This document shows positions 7,369-15,318 of a stretch of DNA of 32,321 nucleotides, piece by piece. A program made the position numbers and the translations under genes. The DNA lies in contig CAZKOF010000015.1 of assembly GCA_964554335.1 (NCBI GenBank), forward strand, positions 1-32,321, given 5' to 3'. Below the pieces are notes generated by a model, which worked only from the letters and a program-made list of their open reading frames with translations, was not told the origin of the DNA and did not search any database. Positions within the stretch are counted from its first letter, which is position 1; every line of letters begins with the position of its first letter. This stretch comes from UBA3263 sp964554335 (GTDB lineage Bacteria > Bacteroidota > Bacteroidia > Bacteroidales > Muribaculaceae).

Positions 7369-8076
7369 TTAATAAACGTAAGTGCCGATAGGCTCGCCGT
7401 CGAGAACTTTGGCGAGGTTCCCGGGAGTGTCCATATCGAAAACTATGATAGGCAGCCGGTTCTCGCAACACATTGCCGTTGCCGTAATGTCCATGACCTT
7501 TAGGCCGCGCGCGAGCACTTCGTCATAGGTGATGCTATCGAACTTCGTTGCCGTCGGGTCCTTTTCGGGGTCGGCGGTGTAAACGCCGTCAACGCGGGTG
7601 CCTTTGAGCATGACGTCGGCCTCGACCTCAATGCCGCGGAGCGAGGCGCCGGTGTCGGTGGTGAAGAAAGGATTGCCGGTGCCGCAGCTGAGAATGGCAA
7701 CACGGCCCTGCTCCATGGCGCGAATGGCTTTCCACTTGCTATAATGCTCGCCGATGGGGTGCATGGCAATGGCCGTCAGTACCTCAGCAGGTTGGCCGAT
7801 GGCCTCGAGTGCGGAGCTCAGGGCCAGAGAGTTTATAACGGTAGCAAGCATGCCCATCTGGTCGCCCTTGACGCGGTCAAATCCGCGCGAGGCACCCTGC
7901 AGACCGCGGAAGATGTTGCCTCCGCCAATCACTATTGCAACTTCAAGGCCGCTGTCAACGGCGGCCTTGATCTGTTGAGCGTACTGCGCGAGTCGCTCAG
8001 TATCGATGCCCTGCTTCTGCTGAGCGGCGAGACTTTCGCCGCTCAGTTTCAGCAGTACGCGTTTGAATTTTCTCAT
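7369..8076 (-). CDS. pyrH: UMP kinase PyrH
   Basis: A 235-aa bacterial UMP kinase of the amino-acid-kinase fold, converting UMP to UDP in the cytoplasm. The conserved KLSGE (10-14) and GGGNIFRG (51-58) phosphate-binding loops are present, as are the GNPFFTTDT segment and the VDGVYTADPEKDP nucleotide site. The length is normal. Its ATG directly follows the TAA of the upstream lipoprotein gene, with no spacer, so it probably depends on that gene's translation and on the promoter at 9813-9843. pyrH is more often found with frr or tsf-rpsB, so this context is unusual. Confidence 0.97.
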   Translation of the reverse strand: MRKFKRVLLKLSGESLAAQQKQGIDTERLAQYAQQIKAAVDSGLEVAIVIGGGNIFRGLQGASRGFDRVKGDQMGMLATVINSLALSSALEAIGQPAEVLTAIAMHPIGEHYSKWKAIRAMEQGRVAILSCGTGNPFFTTDTGASLRGIEVEADVMLKGTRVDGVYTADPEKDPTATKFDSITYDEVLARGLKVMDITATAMCCENRLPIIVFDMDTPGNLAKVLDGEPIGTYVY

Positions 8077-9762
8077 TTAAAGTATGGCTGAGAGGTTAAA
8101 ACGGTTGAATTCGAGATCGCTTGCGGCCTTTGCAGCCATCGAGGGGTCGAGCTTCACGGCCTGATGCAGGGCGTTGGTGAGCATAGACTCGTTGTTTGTG
8201 CGCGCACCGAGCACAGCCGTCAGGTAGTAGGTCGTCGCGTCGGGGTCGGCAATGGCGGCGAGGGTCTTTTTGGCGGCCGAATAGTCTTTGGTCAAAATCT
8301 GTGCCAGAGCGGCGTTGTTGCTCTTGACGTCGCGCATGGCGCGGGCTGCGGCGGCGTTGTCGCCCTGCTGCAGGTAGTAAACGCCGAGCGCTTCGTTGAG
8401 TTCGGGAACGCCGGCGGCATTACCGAAGCGTGTCTGGGCATCGTTGAAGTTGCCATCGTTGAGCGACACGAGGCCGATGTTCATCTGAGGCTCGGCCTGA
8501 GCGGGAGCCAGGCGGGCGGCCTGAGCGAAGCTGCTGCGGGCGGCATCATAGTCGCCGAGTTGATACTGAGCCGAGCCCAGGTTATTGAACGTGCGGTAGT
8601 CGGTCGGATAGAGCTCGGCGGCAACGGAGTAGATTTGCGCGCGCTTCTCGGCATTGTCGGTCAGAGAGGCGTAGTAGAGAATTTCGTCGACGCTGAGGCT
8701 CGAGGGGTTTGAGGCAAAAGCCTGGGCGATTTCTTCATCGCTACGGCCGATAACGTTGATTTTCGCGCTGATGCGGCTATAGCGGAGCTTCGGGAGAATC
8801 TCCTCGGCAAGCTGCTCGAACACGCTCGAGAGGTTATGGATTTCGCGTTCGCGCTCTTCGGGGTCGCTATACATCGAGAGCACGCTCAGAATGAGGTCTT
8901 TGTCCTGAATATTGCTCTCACTGACGAGGCGACGGAAACCTTCCCAGTCTTCGGGGGTGAAGTCTGCGGTGAGTTCGCCAAAGCTGACGCCTTTGAGTTG
9001 TTGGTCCATGTAATCCTTGGTTGTGGTCTCACGCTTTTCGGCCAGCTTCTTGTTGAAGTCATATGAGCCGTCGGGCGAGGCGTAACTCTGGATATTTATC
9101 TCGGTGATTTCCTGGTGGGAATCGGTGTTGGCATCATTGATGCGGCTATGCAGGCCGGTCATCTGCTCGGTGCGCAGCTGATTGTCGCGGATATTAGCCT
9201 GGTTGATAAGGAACAGGATGTCGGCATCCACCTTGTCCTGGATAATACGCTGGAACTTGTCGGCGGCAATGGCGGGCTGCACAGTGCCGGCGTCGGCCAA
9301 AGCGGCGGTTGCAATCACGCCGTTGGCAACGGCAACACGCGGCAGCGCGTAGCTCTTCTTGCCCTGCTGAACGGTGAAGGCGAGCTCGAGTTTGCTCGCG
9401 GCCATGGCCGGGGAGTAGGTGTAGTTCACGGGAATAGTTACCGTAGCTCCATTGTCGTAGGATACAACGGGGTTATTGCCACGCACCTTCTCGCCTTGAT
9501 AGGTATATGAGGCGGAAGCGTTCTCGCCGCCTGCATATGTCAGATAGGGGGTAACGGTCAGTTCGGCGTTCTTCACGAAATATTTTGCGGGAATGCGGGC
9601 CGTCACGGTCGCGGGAACGTTCTGACCAACAACTTCCAGCGGGTTGGGGTTTGTCGTGAAGTAATCGGCCTGCATCTGGCCCAGTTTTTTGGAGCACCCC
9701 GTAAGGGCTACGGCTGCTCCCATCAGCAGCACGAGGCTACGTGACTGATACTTGGAGTTCAT
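8077..9762 (-). CDS. Envelope lipoprotein with OmpA-like segment and TPR repeats
   Basis: A 561-aa predicted lipoprotein. The signal peptide ends in the lipobox LTGC with C23 as the lipidated residue. A strand-rich region follows (about 35-160). An OmpA-like segment around 218-253 contains QSYASPDGSYDFN and LAEKR, resembling peptidoglycan-associated OmpA/MotB domains. The C-terminal third (about 373-550) carries TPR-like helices such as TFNNLGSAQYQLGDYDAARSSF. The start is the ATG at 9762: it sits directly before the lipoprotein signal and about 45 nt after a strong promoter, whereas the longer open frame to 9843 begins inside that promoter. The stop abuts pyrH. The precise function is unknown; an envelope scaffold linked to the cell wall is an inference. 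Confidence 0.8.
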   Translation of the reverse strand: MNSKYQSRSLVLLMGAAVALTGCSKKLGQMQADYFTTNPNPLEVVGQNVPATVTARIPAKYFVKNAELTVTPYLTYAGGENASASYTYQGEKVRGNNPVVSYDNGATVTIPVNYTYSPAMAASKLELAFTVQQGKKSYALPRVAVANGVIATAALADAGTVQPAIAADKFQRIIQDKVDADILFLINQANIRDNQLRTEQMTGLHSRINDANTDSHQEITEINIQSYASPDGSYDFNKKLAEKRETTTKDYMDQQLKGVSFGELTADFTPEDWEGFRRLVSESNIQDKDLILSVLSMYSDPEEREREIHNLSSVFEQLAEEILPKLRYSRISAKINVIGRSDEEIAQAFASNPSSLSVDEILYYASLTDNAEKRAQIYSVAAELYPTDYRTFNNLGSAQYQLGDYDAARSSFAQAARLAPAQAEPQMNIGLVSLNDGNFNDAQTRFGNAAGVPELNEALGVYYLQQGDNAAAARAMRDVKSNNAALAQILTKDYSAAKKTLAAIADPDATTYYLTAVLGARTNNESMLTNALHQAVKLDPSMAAKAASDLEFNRFNLSAIL

Positions 9763-9812
9763 TAGTAATTCAGTGGTTAAAGTTGTAATATTTTTATTTC
9801 CGTTTATAACTG

Positions 9813-9843
9813 CAAATTTACAACTTTCCCTCGACTTTTGCAA
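9813..9843 (-). promoter_or_regulatory. Promoter of the lipoprotein-pyrH-recF transcription unit
   Basis: On the minus strand TAAATTTG (9820 to 9813) is an exact -7 element. TTGC (9843 to 9840) lies 19 nt upstream as a near-match to the -33 TTTG. Transcription should start near 9807. It lies just after the GT4 gene stop (9848) and so separates the polysaccharide genes from the lipoprotein-pyrH-recF-DUF721-rsgA series. Confidence 0.75.
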
Positions 9844-9847
9844 CCCT

Positions 9848-10915
9848 CTATCGGTCGAGAGCCAGATAGATTTTTTTCAAGTCGGCTTTGATTTTTTCAG
9901 GGTAGAAGGCCGGCACCAATTTCAGCGCCGACTTGCCGTGGCGGTCAATGAGGTCGGGGTTGAGCAGATAGCAGTCGATTGCCGCACTCATTCCGACCTT
10001 GTCGCCGGGGCTGATGAGAATGCCGTTCTCGCCGGGGACGATCATCTCCGGAATGCCGCCGACCGGAGTGGAAATCACCGGCATTCCGTGGCCCATGGCC
10101 TCGAGAATCGACATTGGCAGACACTCGACATAGCTGGGAAGAATCAACACGTGGTGACGGGCAAAAAGACGCTCTTTGCGCTCGCCGTCGACCCACCCGA
10201 GAAATTCAACAATATCTTCGAGGCGGTTTTCGCGGATAACCTCACGCAGGCGTTCAACTTCTCCGTTGCCACCGATTGTCAGCTTCACGCGCCCGAGCCA
10301 GCGGTCGCGGTTGGTTGACATAACGTCAAGAAGATCAAAAATGCCTTTGTCGTCGACCAACAGGCCGAGAAAGAGCAGGCGCAGGGGATGTTTCTCATCG
10401 GGATGGGTCAAAATATGGCTCGGCACCAACGGGTTATGCACAATCTCGATGTTGGGGTGGTGAAAAATCGACTCAAAATAGCGCTTCCACGATTGCGAAA
10501 GACAGATAATGCATGCACATTTATCGAGCGTCCGCTTGGCTCGGGGGATGCCGATTGAGCGGAAATAATCTTGTGTATGTCCGCCGTGGCAATGATATAT
10601 AACCTTATAGCCCAATATCTTGCCCCAACGGATGAAAAGCCGCTTGCGTATGAAGCTCTTGCCGCTGGCAACGTGAACATGCAGAATAGAGCGACCGCGA
10701 AGACGCTCTATTGGCAGGCGTATCAGCGCCCATGTAGCCGCGAACAATCCCGTCAGGGTTGTTCCGCGCGGACTGTTCGACGCCAACTGATGAAAATCCG
10801 GCAAGCAATCTTCATATATCTTCAACACTGACGCCATGCCGCCCTGGCAATTACGCGAAGGACCCACGGTCAATACCTTAGTGAAAACCGCGTCGCTATT
10901 GTTATTATCTTTCAT
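9848..10915 (-). CDS. GT4-family glycosyltransferase (GT-B fold)
   Basis: A 355-aa retaining glycosyltransferase of the GT4 type, likely adding a sugar from a nucleotide donor to a lipid-linked glycan at the inner membrane. The N-terminal glycine-rich RNCQGGMASV loop (21-30) begins the acceptor domain. The donor domain has FLGLLVDDKG with K190 and the EX7E motif (E264 to E272), followed by the GMPVISTPVGGIPEMI segment that binds the nucleotide. The gene overlaps the preceding Wzy-like gene by 11 nt, so it belongs to the polysaccharide operon. Sugar specificity cannot be inferred. It is the only glycosyltransferase in that cluster; the window's other one, a GT2, is 14 kb away. Confidence 0.88.
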   Translation of the reverse strand: MKDNNNSDAVFTKVLTVGPSRNCQGGMASVLKIYEDCLPDFHQLASNSPRGTTLTGLFAATWALIRLPIERLRGRSILHVHVASGKSFIRKRLFIRWGKILGYKVIYHCHGGHTQDYFRSIGIPRAKRTLDKCACIICLSQSWKRYFESIFHHPNIEIVHNPLVPSHILTHPDEKHPLRLLFLGLLVDDKGIFDLLDVMSTNRDRWLGRVKLTIGGNGEVERLREVIRENRLEDIVEFLGWVDGERKERLFARHHVLILPSYVECLPMSILEAMGHGMPVISTPVGGIPEMIVPGENGILISPGDKVGMSAAIDCYLLNPDLIDRHGKSALKLVPAFYPEKIKADLKKIYLALDR

Positions 10916-12347
10916 CTGTTGCGTTTTGAATGGCTTGTTTTAGAGATAAGGGTTTGTTGACCAGTAAAATGGCACTGAGAATCGTTCCGATAAGACAGAG
11001 TCCGTGAGGACCGTTGAATCCGGCGAAACCACCTATGCCGAGAACCGAGGTCCCGACAATGACATTCAGATAATCACGGGCGTGCTTCAGCCTGCGTATA
11101 ATGAAGTAGACGCCGACAAAAAAGGCCAGCTGAACCAGGGCGCCGACAATACCGATATCGAACACCGTCTGCACCTGTGTGACCTCAACCTCGGTTGCAA
11201 CTTCGTCGGCTTCCGACGACTGGTCGACGTAGAGGTAATTGTGGATCTGAAATATCGGATTTGTGGTCTTTTCTGGATGTATGAAACCGAACCCCAGGGC
11301 CACGCGGTCGAGCTCTTCGAGGAGTTCCCACTTGGGTATAATCTGCGCCATGCGTCCCGAGCCGAATTCCGCAAGTTTTTCAGGGTCCTGCTCCGCACTT
11401 TCCAACGATGTGAACTGGTCGAAGTTATCGGCCAGGCGCAGGTGGCGTCCCGTTGCGCTATCGATGAAGTAGCCGCCGATAAGTACCACGGTTCCAATGA
11501 TTGAATATACAATAACCTGCTTTATGTTCGGGCGGAAGAATATCCAGCAAACAACCAGCGCAAAGAGCATCGAGTTGGTTCGCGAGGCAAACAGAGCCAG
11601 CGCAATCACGACCCACTGAAGCGGAGAGAACCGAAGCTGCTTGTAGTTAATCCATATGACGCAGGGAATCAACCAATAGAGCCCCGGAGGATAATGACGA
11701 GGGAGCGACAACGGGCCATAAATTATCGGCTCGAAAATGGTCGACGGCTCGCCGAACGACGCTCCCGGAACCAATATGAACCCGCCGATAATGAACGTAT
11801 CAATGACATAGAACCCGCAGATTACCAGGGCATGTACGACAGTAGCTTCCATAAACCGCTTCCACTCGAAGGCGCGGTTGACGAATATCAGCAGCGGAAT
11901 GAAGTAGACCACTATGGTAAAGTAGCGCCGCATTCTGTACATCTGCACCGACATCGTTTCAAGCGAGGTCATCGCAATCAGTATGACGACCGCGAAATAA
12001 GCGGCCATTGCCAGGGTAACGCGTTTGACGTCACGGTTCTTGCGGTAAATTATAATACCCACTATGCCCGCAGCCAGGCCGAAGTCCGACGCCGGAATCG
12101 GGAGCGCCGACGAGGGCATAAACCCGAAAGCGCCGATAAAAATTATCATTTCGACCATCAGGCTGTAGCGGTCTTGGCGCCAGCGCCAGATGATGAACAC
12201 TATTACAAGCAGCAGAAGCGGGTAAAGTTGCAAGCCAACGAACGACATCAGCAACAGAAACGCGGCAGCCTGCCACCAGACGGAGGCAGGGGCACGGAAA
12301 TATTCAGGTTTTCCGTCTCCGGTTGCTATAGCTGCGGCTGAGGCCAT
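10905..12347 (-). CDS. Wzy/O-antigen-ligase-like polytopic membrane protein
   Basis: A 480-aa protein with about 11-12 hydrophobic helices and one large extracytoplasmic loop (roughly residues 295-395), the layout of O-antigen polymerases (Wzy) and ligases (WaaL/RfaL). Such proteins polymerise or attach undecaprenyl-linked repeat units on the periplasmic face. Sequence motifs in this superfamily are weak, so the call rests on topology and neighbours: it starts in a TGATG overlap with the Wzz-like gene and ends overlapping the GT4 gene by 11 nt. The acidic stretch DQSSEADEVATEVEVTQ lies in the large loop. Polymerase versus ligase is undecided; next to Wza and Wzz, polymerase is more likely. 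Confidence 0.72.
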   Translation of the reverse strand: MASAAAIATGDGKPEYFRAPASVWWQAAAFLLLMSFVGLQLYPLLLLVIVFIIWRWRQDRYSLMVEMIIFIGAFGFMPSSALPIPASDFGLAAGIVGIIIYRKNRDVKRVTLAMAAYFAVVILIAMTSLETMSVQMYRMRRYFTIVVYFIPLLIFVNRAFEWKRFMEATVVHALVICGFYVIDTFIIGGFILVPGASFGEPSTIFEPIIYGPLSLPRHYPPGLYWLIPCVIWINYKQLRFSPLQWVVIALALFASRTNSMLFALVVCWIFFRPNIKQVIVYSIIGTVVLIGGYFIDSATGRHLRLADNFDQFTSLESAEQDPEKLAEFGSGRMAQIIPKWELLEELDRVALGFGFIHPEKTTNPIFQIHNYLYVDQSSEADEVATEVEVTQVQTVFDIGIVGALVQLAFFVGVYFIIRRLKHARDYLNVIVGTSVLGIGGFAGFNGPHGLCLIGTILSAILLVNKPLSLKQAIQNATDER

Positions 12348-13942
12348 CAGTTATTCTCTTCGGACTGCGTTTCAGGTTTCTTTGCAAAGAGGGTTTCGCG
12401 ACAGTAAATCAACACCGGAGGAATCAGCAGGCCCAGCAGCAGGCAGATAAGCACGATGCTCGACTTGCTCATCGACAGGTCCTCATTCATCGAATATGCG
12501 CGGTCAACTACGCGAGCCTTTGGACGGTCGTCGTTGAAGAGCACATTGATTTCCTCCTGTTTCTGAAGCAGGAACACGTAGATTTGCTCCTCGATCTCCT
12601 GGTTGCGCGCAATGCGGCGGAATGAGTTCTCAAGTTCGGGAAGACCTTTAATCTGAGTGGTTGCATTGTCGTGGACTCGTTTGAGTTCCGCCTCCATGCC
12701 TTTCGAACTCAGATAGGCGTCCTCGAGGTTTTTTATCATCGTCTGGCGCAGATTGGTAATCTGTTCGTCGAGACGTGCAAGTGTCTGGTTATCAGGCTTT
12801 ACAGCCGTGGCCAGCTGCATTCGGCGCATCACCTGGGCATTATAAGCGTTGATGAGCGTGCCGAGTGCCTCACTGCCTGTCAGCGGCGGAATCGTCGAAT
12901 TGTCCTTTGCGCTCTCGCGGGCCAGGTCGAGGGCAATGCGGGCCATTTCAGTTTGGGCCTGCTGCTGTGTCAGCAGCTTCTCGGTTTCGCCCAGACGCTC
13001 ATACATTGCAACGCCGTCGGCCTCAATCATGCCGAGGCCCTCGCTCTTTTTGTAGCGTTCGAGCTCATTCTCGGTAGCGCTGAGATTATCGCGCACTACG
13101 GTCAGGCGGTCCTCAAGAAACTTCGCTGTTGCTCCGGTTTCCTGCTTCTGCTCTTTGTGCGAGCGGGTGTTATAAACATCGATGATGTCGTTGAGAATAC
13201 TCTTTGCGAGATCTTCGTCGCGGGTAATCATCTGCATTTCAATAATCGAGGAGTTCTTGTTGGCCTGCGATATGTTGAGTTCCGCCTCACGCAGGTTTTC
13301 AGCGGCGATATCGGGGCTCGTGATATTGACCCTGTAGCGACGACCGCTCTCTTCGTTAAAGAAGGGGGTGGTCATCAGGGTGAACGTGCCGTAATCGGTC
13401 TTGATTATCGCGGGAAGCTGAAGATCCTTGCCGTTGTAGATTTTTTTACCTTTGGCAATGACCACGACCTTTTTTGCCTTCGATTTCGATTTGAGCGAGA
13501 TATTGAAGCGCAGAGTTGTGCGCAGAGTGTCGGTCAGGATAGTGCTCTCGTCGGGCACAACGAGCAGCGGTTCGTCTTTGGTCAGCTGCTTGTAGACCAT
13601 CGGCATCTTGCGCTCATACAGGGTGTTGGTCAGACCGAGGTCTATGACAACCGTCCTCAGAATCGAATGGGCGGTCATAATCGACACTTCGTCCGCCGCA
13701 CTCGAATTGCCTCCGAAAATCTGCGCCACGCCGCTCATGCCTCCGCCGAGAAACTGCGACACGGCATTTTCCTCATTGAGAATCACGCTCGCGCGTACCT
13801 CATATTTCGGCTGGATAAGCAATGAAGCTAACAGTCCGACGCCCACGCATGCAACTACCGAAATGGCAAAGAAATACCATTTCTGCTTATACTTGCGGAA
13901 CATGCCGCGGAAGTCTATGAGTTCAGATATGTTTTCGCTCAT
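12347..13942 (-). CDS. Wzz/Wzc-type polysaccharide chain-length determinant without kinase domain
   Basis: A 531-aa inner-membrane co-polymerase. Two transmembrane helices (about 23-43 and 490-512) flank a large periplasmic region with a Wzz domain and long coiled-coil helices (about 265-450), including an AEL/ERY-rich stretch and the LPELENSFRRIARNQEIEEQIYVFLLQKQEE segment typical of the GNVR/Wzc tether. The cytoplasmic tail after the second helix is only about 20 residues, so the autophosphorylating tyrosine kinase domain of full Wzc proteins is absent. It controls polymer length and contacts the Wza-like exporter encoded 18 nt upstream; the Wzy-like gene follows with a one-base TGATG overlap. 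Confidence 0.9.
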   Translation of the reverse strand: MSENISELIDFRGMFRKYKQKWYFFAISVVACVGVGLLASLLIQPKYEVRASVILNEENAVSQFLGGGMSGVAQIFGGNSSAADEVSIMTAHSILRTVVIDLGLTNTLYERKMPMVYKQLTKDEPLLVVPDESTILTDTLRTTLRFNISLKSKSKAKKVVVIAKGKKIYNGKDLQLPAIIKTDYGTFTLMTTPFFNEESGRRYRVNITSPDIAAENLREAELNISQANKNSSIIEMQMITRDEDLAKSILNDIIDVYNTRSHKEQKQETGATAKFLEDRLTVVRDNLSATENELERYKKSEGLGMIEADGVAMYERLGETEKLLTQQQAQTEMARIALDLARESAKDNSTIPPLTGSEALGTLINAYNAQVMRRMQLATAVKPDNQTLARLDEQITNLRQTMIKNLEDAYLSSKGMEAELKRVHDNATTQIKGLPELENSFRRIARNQEIEEQIYVFLLQKQEEINVLFNDDRPKARVVDRAYSMNEDLSMSKSSIVLICLLLGLLIPPVLIYCRETLFAKKPETQSEENN

Positions 13943-13960
13943 TGTTGATTGAGTGGTTGG

Positions 13961-14797
13961 TTAGCGTATAAAGAGGGCGATTGCAAGAGTCGCGATGACA
14001 GAGGCCGCACTGACAATGACCGAAGTCATAGACAGGCGATATTGCTTTTCGGAGTTCATGCGCGAGTTAGCCTCGCGGACATCGTTGGGCTCGACGTAGA
14101 CAACGTCGTTCTGCTGAAGGTAGAAGTAGGGAGACTCGAGAACCTTCGAGTCGTTGAGATTCAGATGATGATAGGTCCGCTTACCCTCCTCCTCGCGGAT
14201 GAGCAAAACCCGCGAACGTTCGCCCCATGGGGTCATGTCGCCGGCAGCGGCAAGAGCGTCGAGAATGCTGACGCGCTCGCGGTTGATCAGTTGCACTCCC
14301 GGACGGGCAACCTCGCCCATCACGTTGATATGGAAGTTTACCAACTCAACCGTTACAATCGGGTCTATTACTTTCTCGCTGATTTTTTCTTCAAGATATT
14401 CGGCCAGGCCCGTCGGCGTCATGCCCGCGACGTGAATCTTGCCAAGCACAGGAAAGTTGATGAAACCTTCGCTATTGACGCGGTAGGTCTGATATGTCAG
14501 CGCTGAATTCTTGCGCGTTGCAACCGCGCTCTCGATGCTTTGGGTTGCCGGCGTATTATAATCCTTTATGCGAGGCGCCTGATAGGGAATCGTGTAATCC
14601 TCTATCGCTTCGTAGTCGGCCGCCGATACGTTGACCAGCAATTCATCGTCGGGAATAATTTTGATGCCGAAGTAGCCGGCGGGAATCGTGCCCTCTTCCG
14701 GCAGGTCCGTGAAATATGGCAGCACTGTCTTGCGGACTGAACATCCGCTCAGCAACAACACCGCAACCATTGCTATAATCAGCTTAGTGGCTTTCAT
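13961..14797 (-). CDS. Wza-like outer-membrane polysaccharide export lipoprotein
   Basis: A 278-aa polysaccharide export protein. The signal peptide ends in lipobox LSGC with C19 as the lipidated residue. A Poly_export domain follows (about 45-155, including the YRVNSEGFINFPVLGKIHVAG segment), then an SLBB domain (about 156-235, including VMGEVARPGVQ). A C-terminal hydrophobic helix (about 257-277) ends in FIR, as in Bacteroidota Wza homologues where this helix forms the outer-membrane pore. It starts 41 nt after folK with no promoter match in the gap and precedes the Wzz gene by 18 nt. Confidence 0.92.
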   Translation of the reverse strand: MKATKLIIAMVAVLLLSGCSVRKTVLPYFTDLPEEGTIPAGYFGIKIIPDDELLVNVSAADYEAIEDYTIPYQAPRIKDYNTPATQSIESAVATRKNSALTYQTYRVNSEGFINFPVLGKIHVAGMTPTGLAEYLEEKISEKVIDPIVTVELVNFHINVMGEVARPGVQLINRERVSILDALAAAGDMTPWGERSRVLLIREEEGKRTYHHLNLNDSKVLESPYFYLQQNDVVYVEPNDVREANSRMNSEKQYRLSMTSVIVSAASVIATLAIALFIR

Positions 14798-14838
14798 TTT
14801 GAATTTAGTGATCGTGTTTTATCTTCTTAAACGCGGAA

Positions 14839-15318
14839 TCAGTGTTTTTTATTGTGCAGCTCCTCCAGCAATTTCTCAACACTGACGCCAAGACGCGGAT
14901 GTCGCCAGCCGGGAAGAATTTCAGCCATCGGGCGGAGCACGAATTCGCGCTCGTGCATCCGCTGATGAGGCACCGTTGCCCCCGGGGCGTCAATGATCGC
15001 ATCGTCCAGACTGATAAGGTCGAGGTCTATGTGGCGGTCGGTATATCCGCCGACGGCATCGCGATGGCTCTCGCCCGGAGCAATCGTCTGCTCTATGGCT
15101 TTCAACACGTCGACAATAGACGTCGCATCGAGTCCGGTCTCCACGTTGACGCCAACGTTGGTGTACGCTGCGGCGGAATCATAGCCCCATGCCTGACTGA
15201 CAAAGGGTGTCGAGCGCTGCGTGACCGCTCCGAGCCGTTCCTGCAGTAACGACACCGCACGGCTGATTTGCTCCGCGCGGTGTCCTATATTAGATCCTAT
15301 GTTTATGTGGGCTGTCAA
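14839..15318 (-). CDS. folK: 2-amino-4-hydroxy-6-hydroxymethyldihydropteridine pyrophosphokinase (HPPK)
   Basis: A 159-aa cytoplasmic folate-synthesis enzyme that transfers pyrophosphate from ATP to the pterin. The N-terminal NIGSNIG, the magnesium-binding Asp pair in DRHIDLDLI (D98, D100) and the signature PHQRMHEREFVLRP (117-130) are all present. The start is TTG at 15318, overlapping the infB stop by 4 nt (TTGA); the resulting N-terminus aligns with the family and no ATG is available upstream. The overlap implies translational coupling to infB. Confidence 0.95.
   Translation of the reverse strand: MTAHINIGSNIGHRAEQISRAVSLLQERLGAVTQRSTPFVSQAWGYDSAAAYTNVGVNVETGLDATSIVDVLKAIEQTIAPGESHRDAVGGYTDRHIDLDLISLDDAIIDAPGATVPHQRMHEREFVLRPMAEILPGWRHPRLGVSVEKLLEELHNKKH

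Noticed and set aside
9763..9843. N-terminal extension of the lipoprotein to 9843
   Set aside because: It begins within the promoter and places 27 polar residues before a complete lipoprotein signal.
12671..13825. A 384-codon + strand frame
   Set aside because: Antisense to the Wzz-like gene, with no recognisable domain and no promoter or signal of its own.
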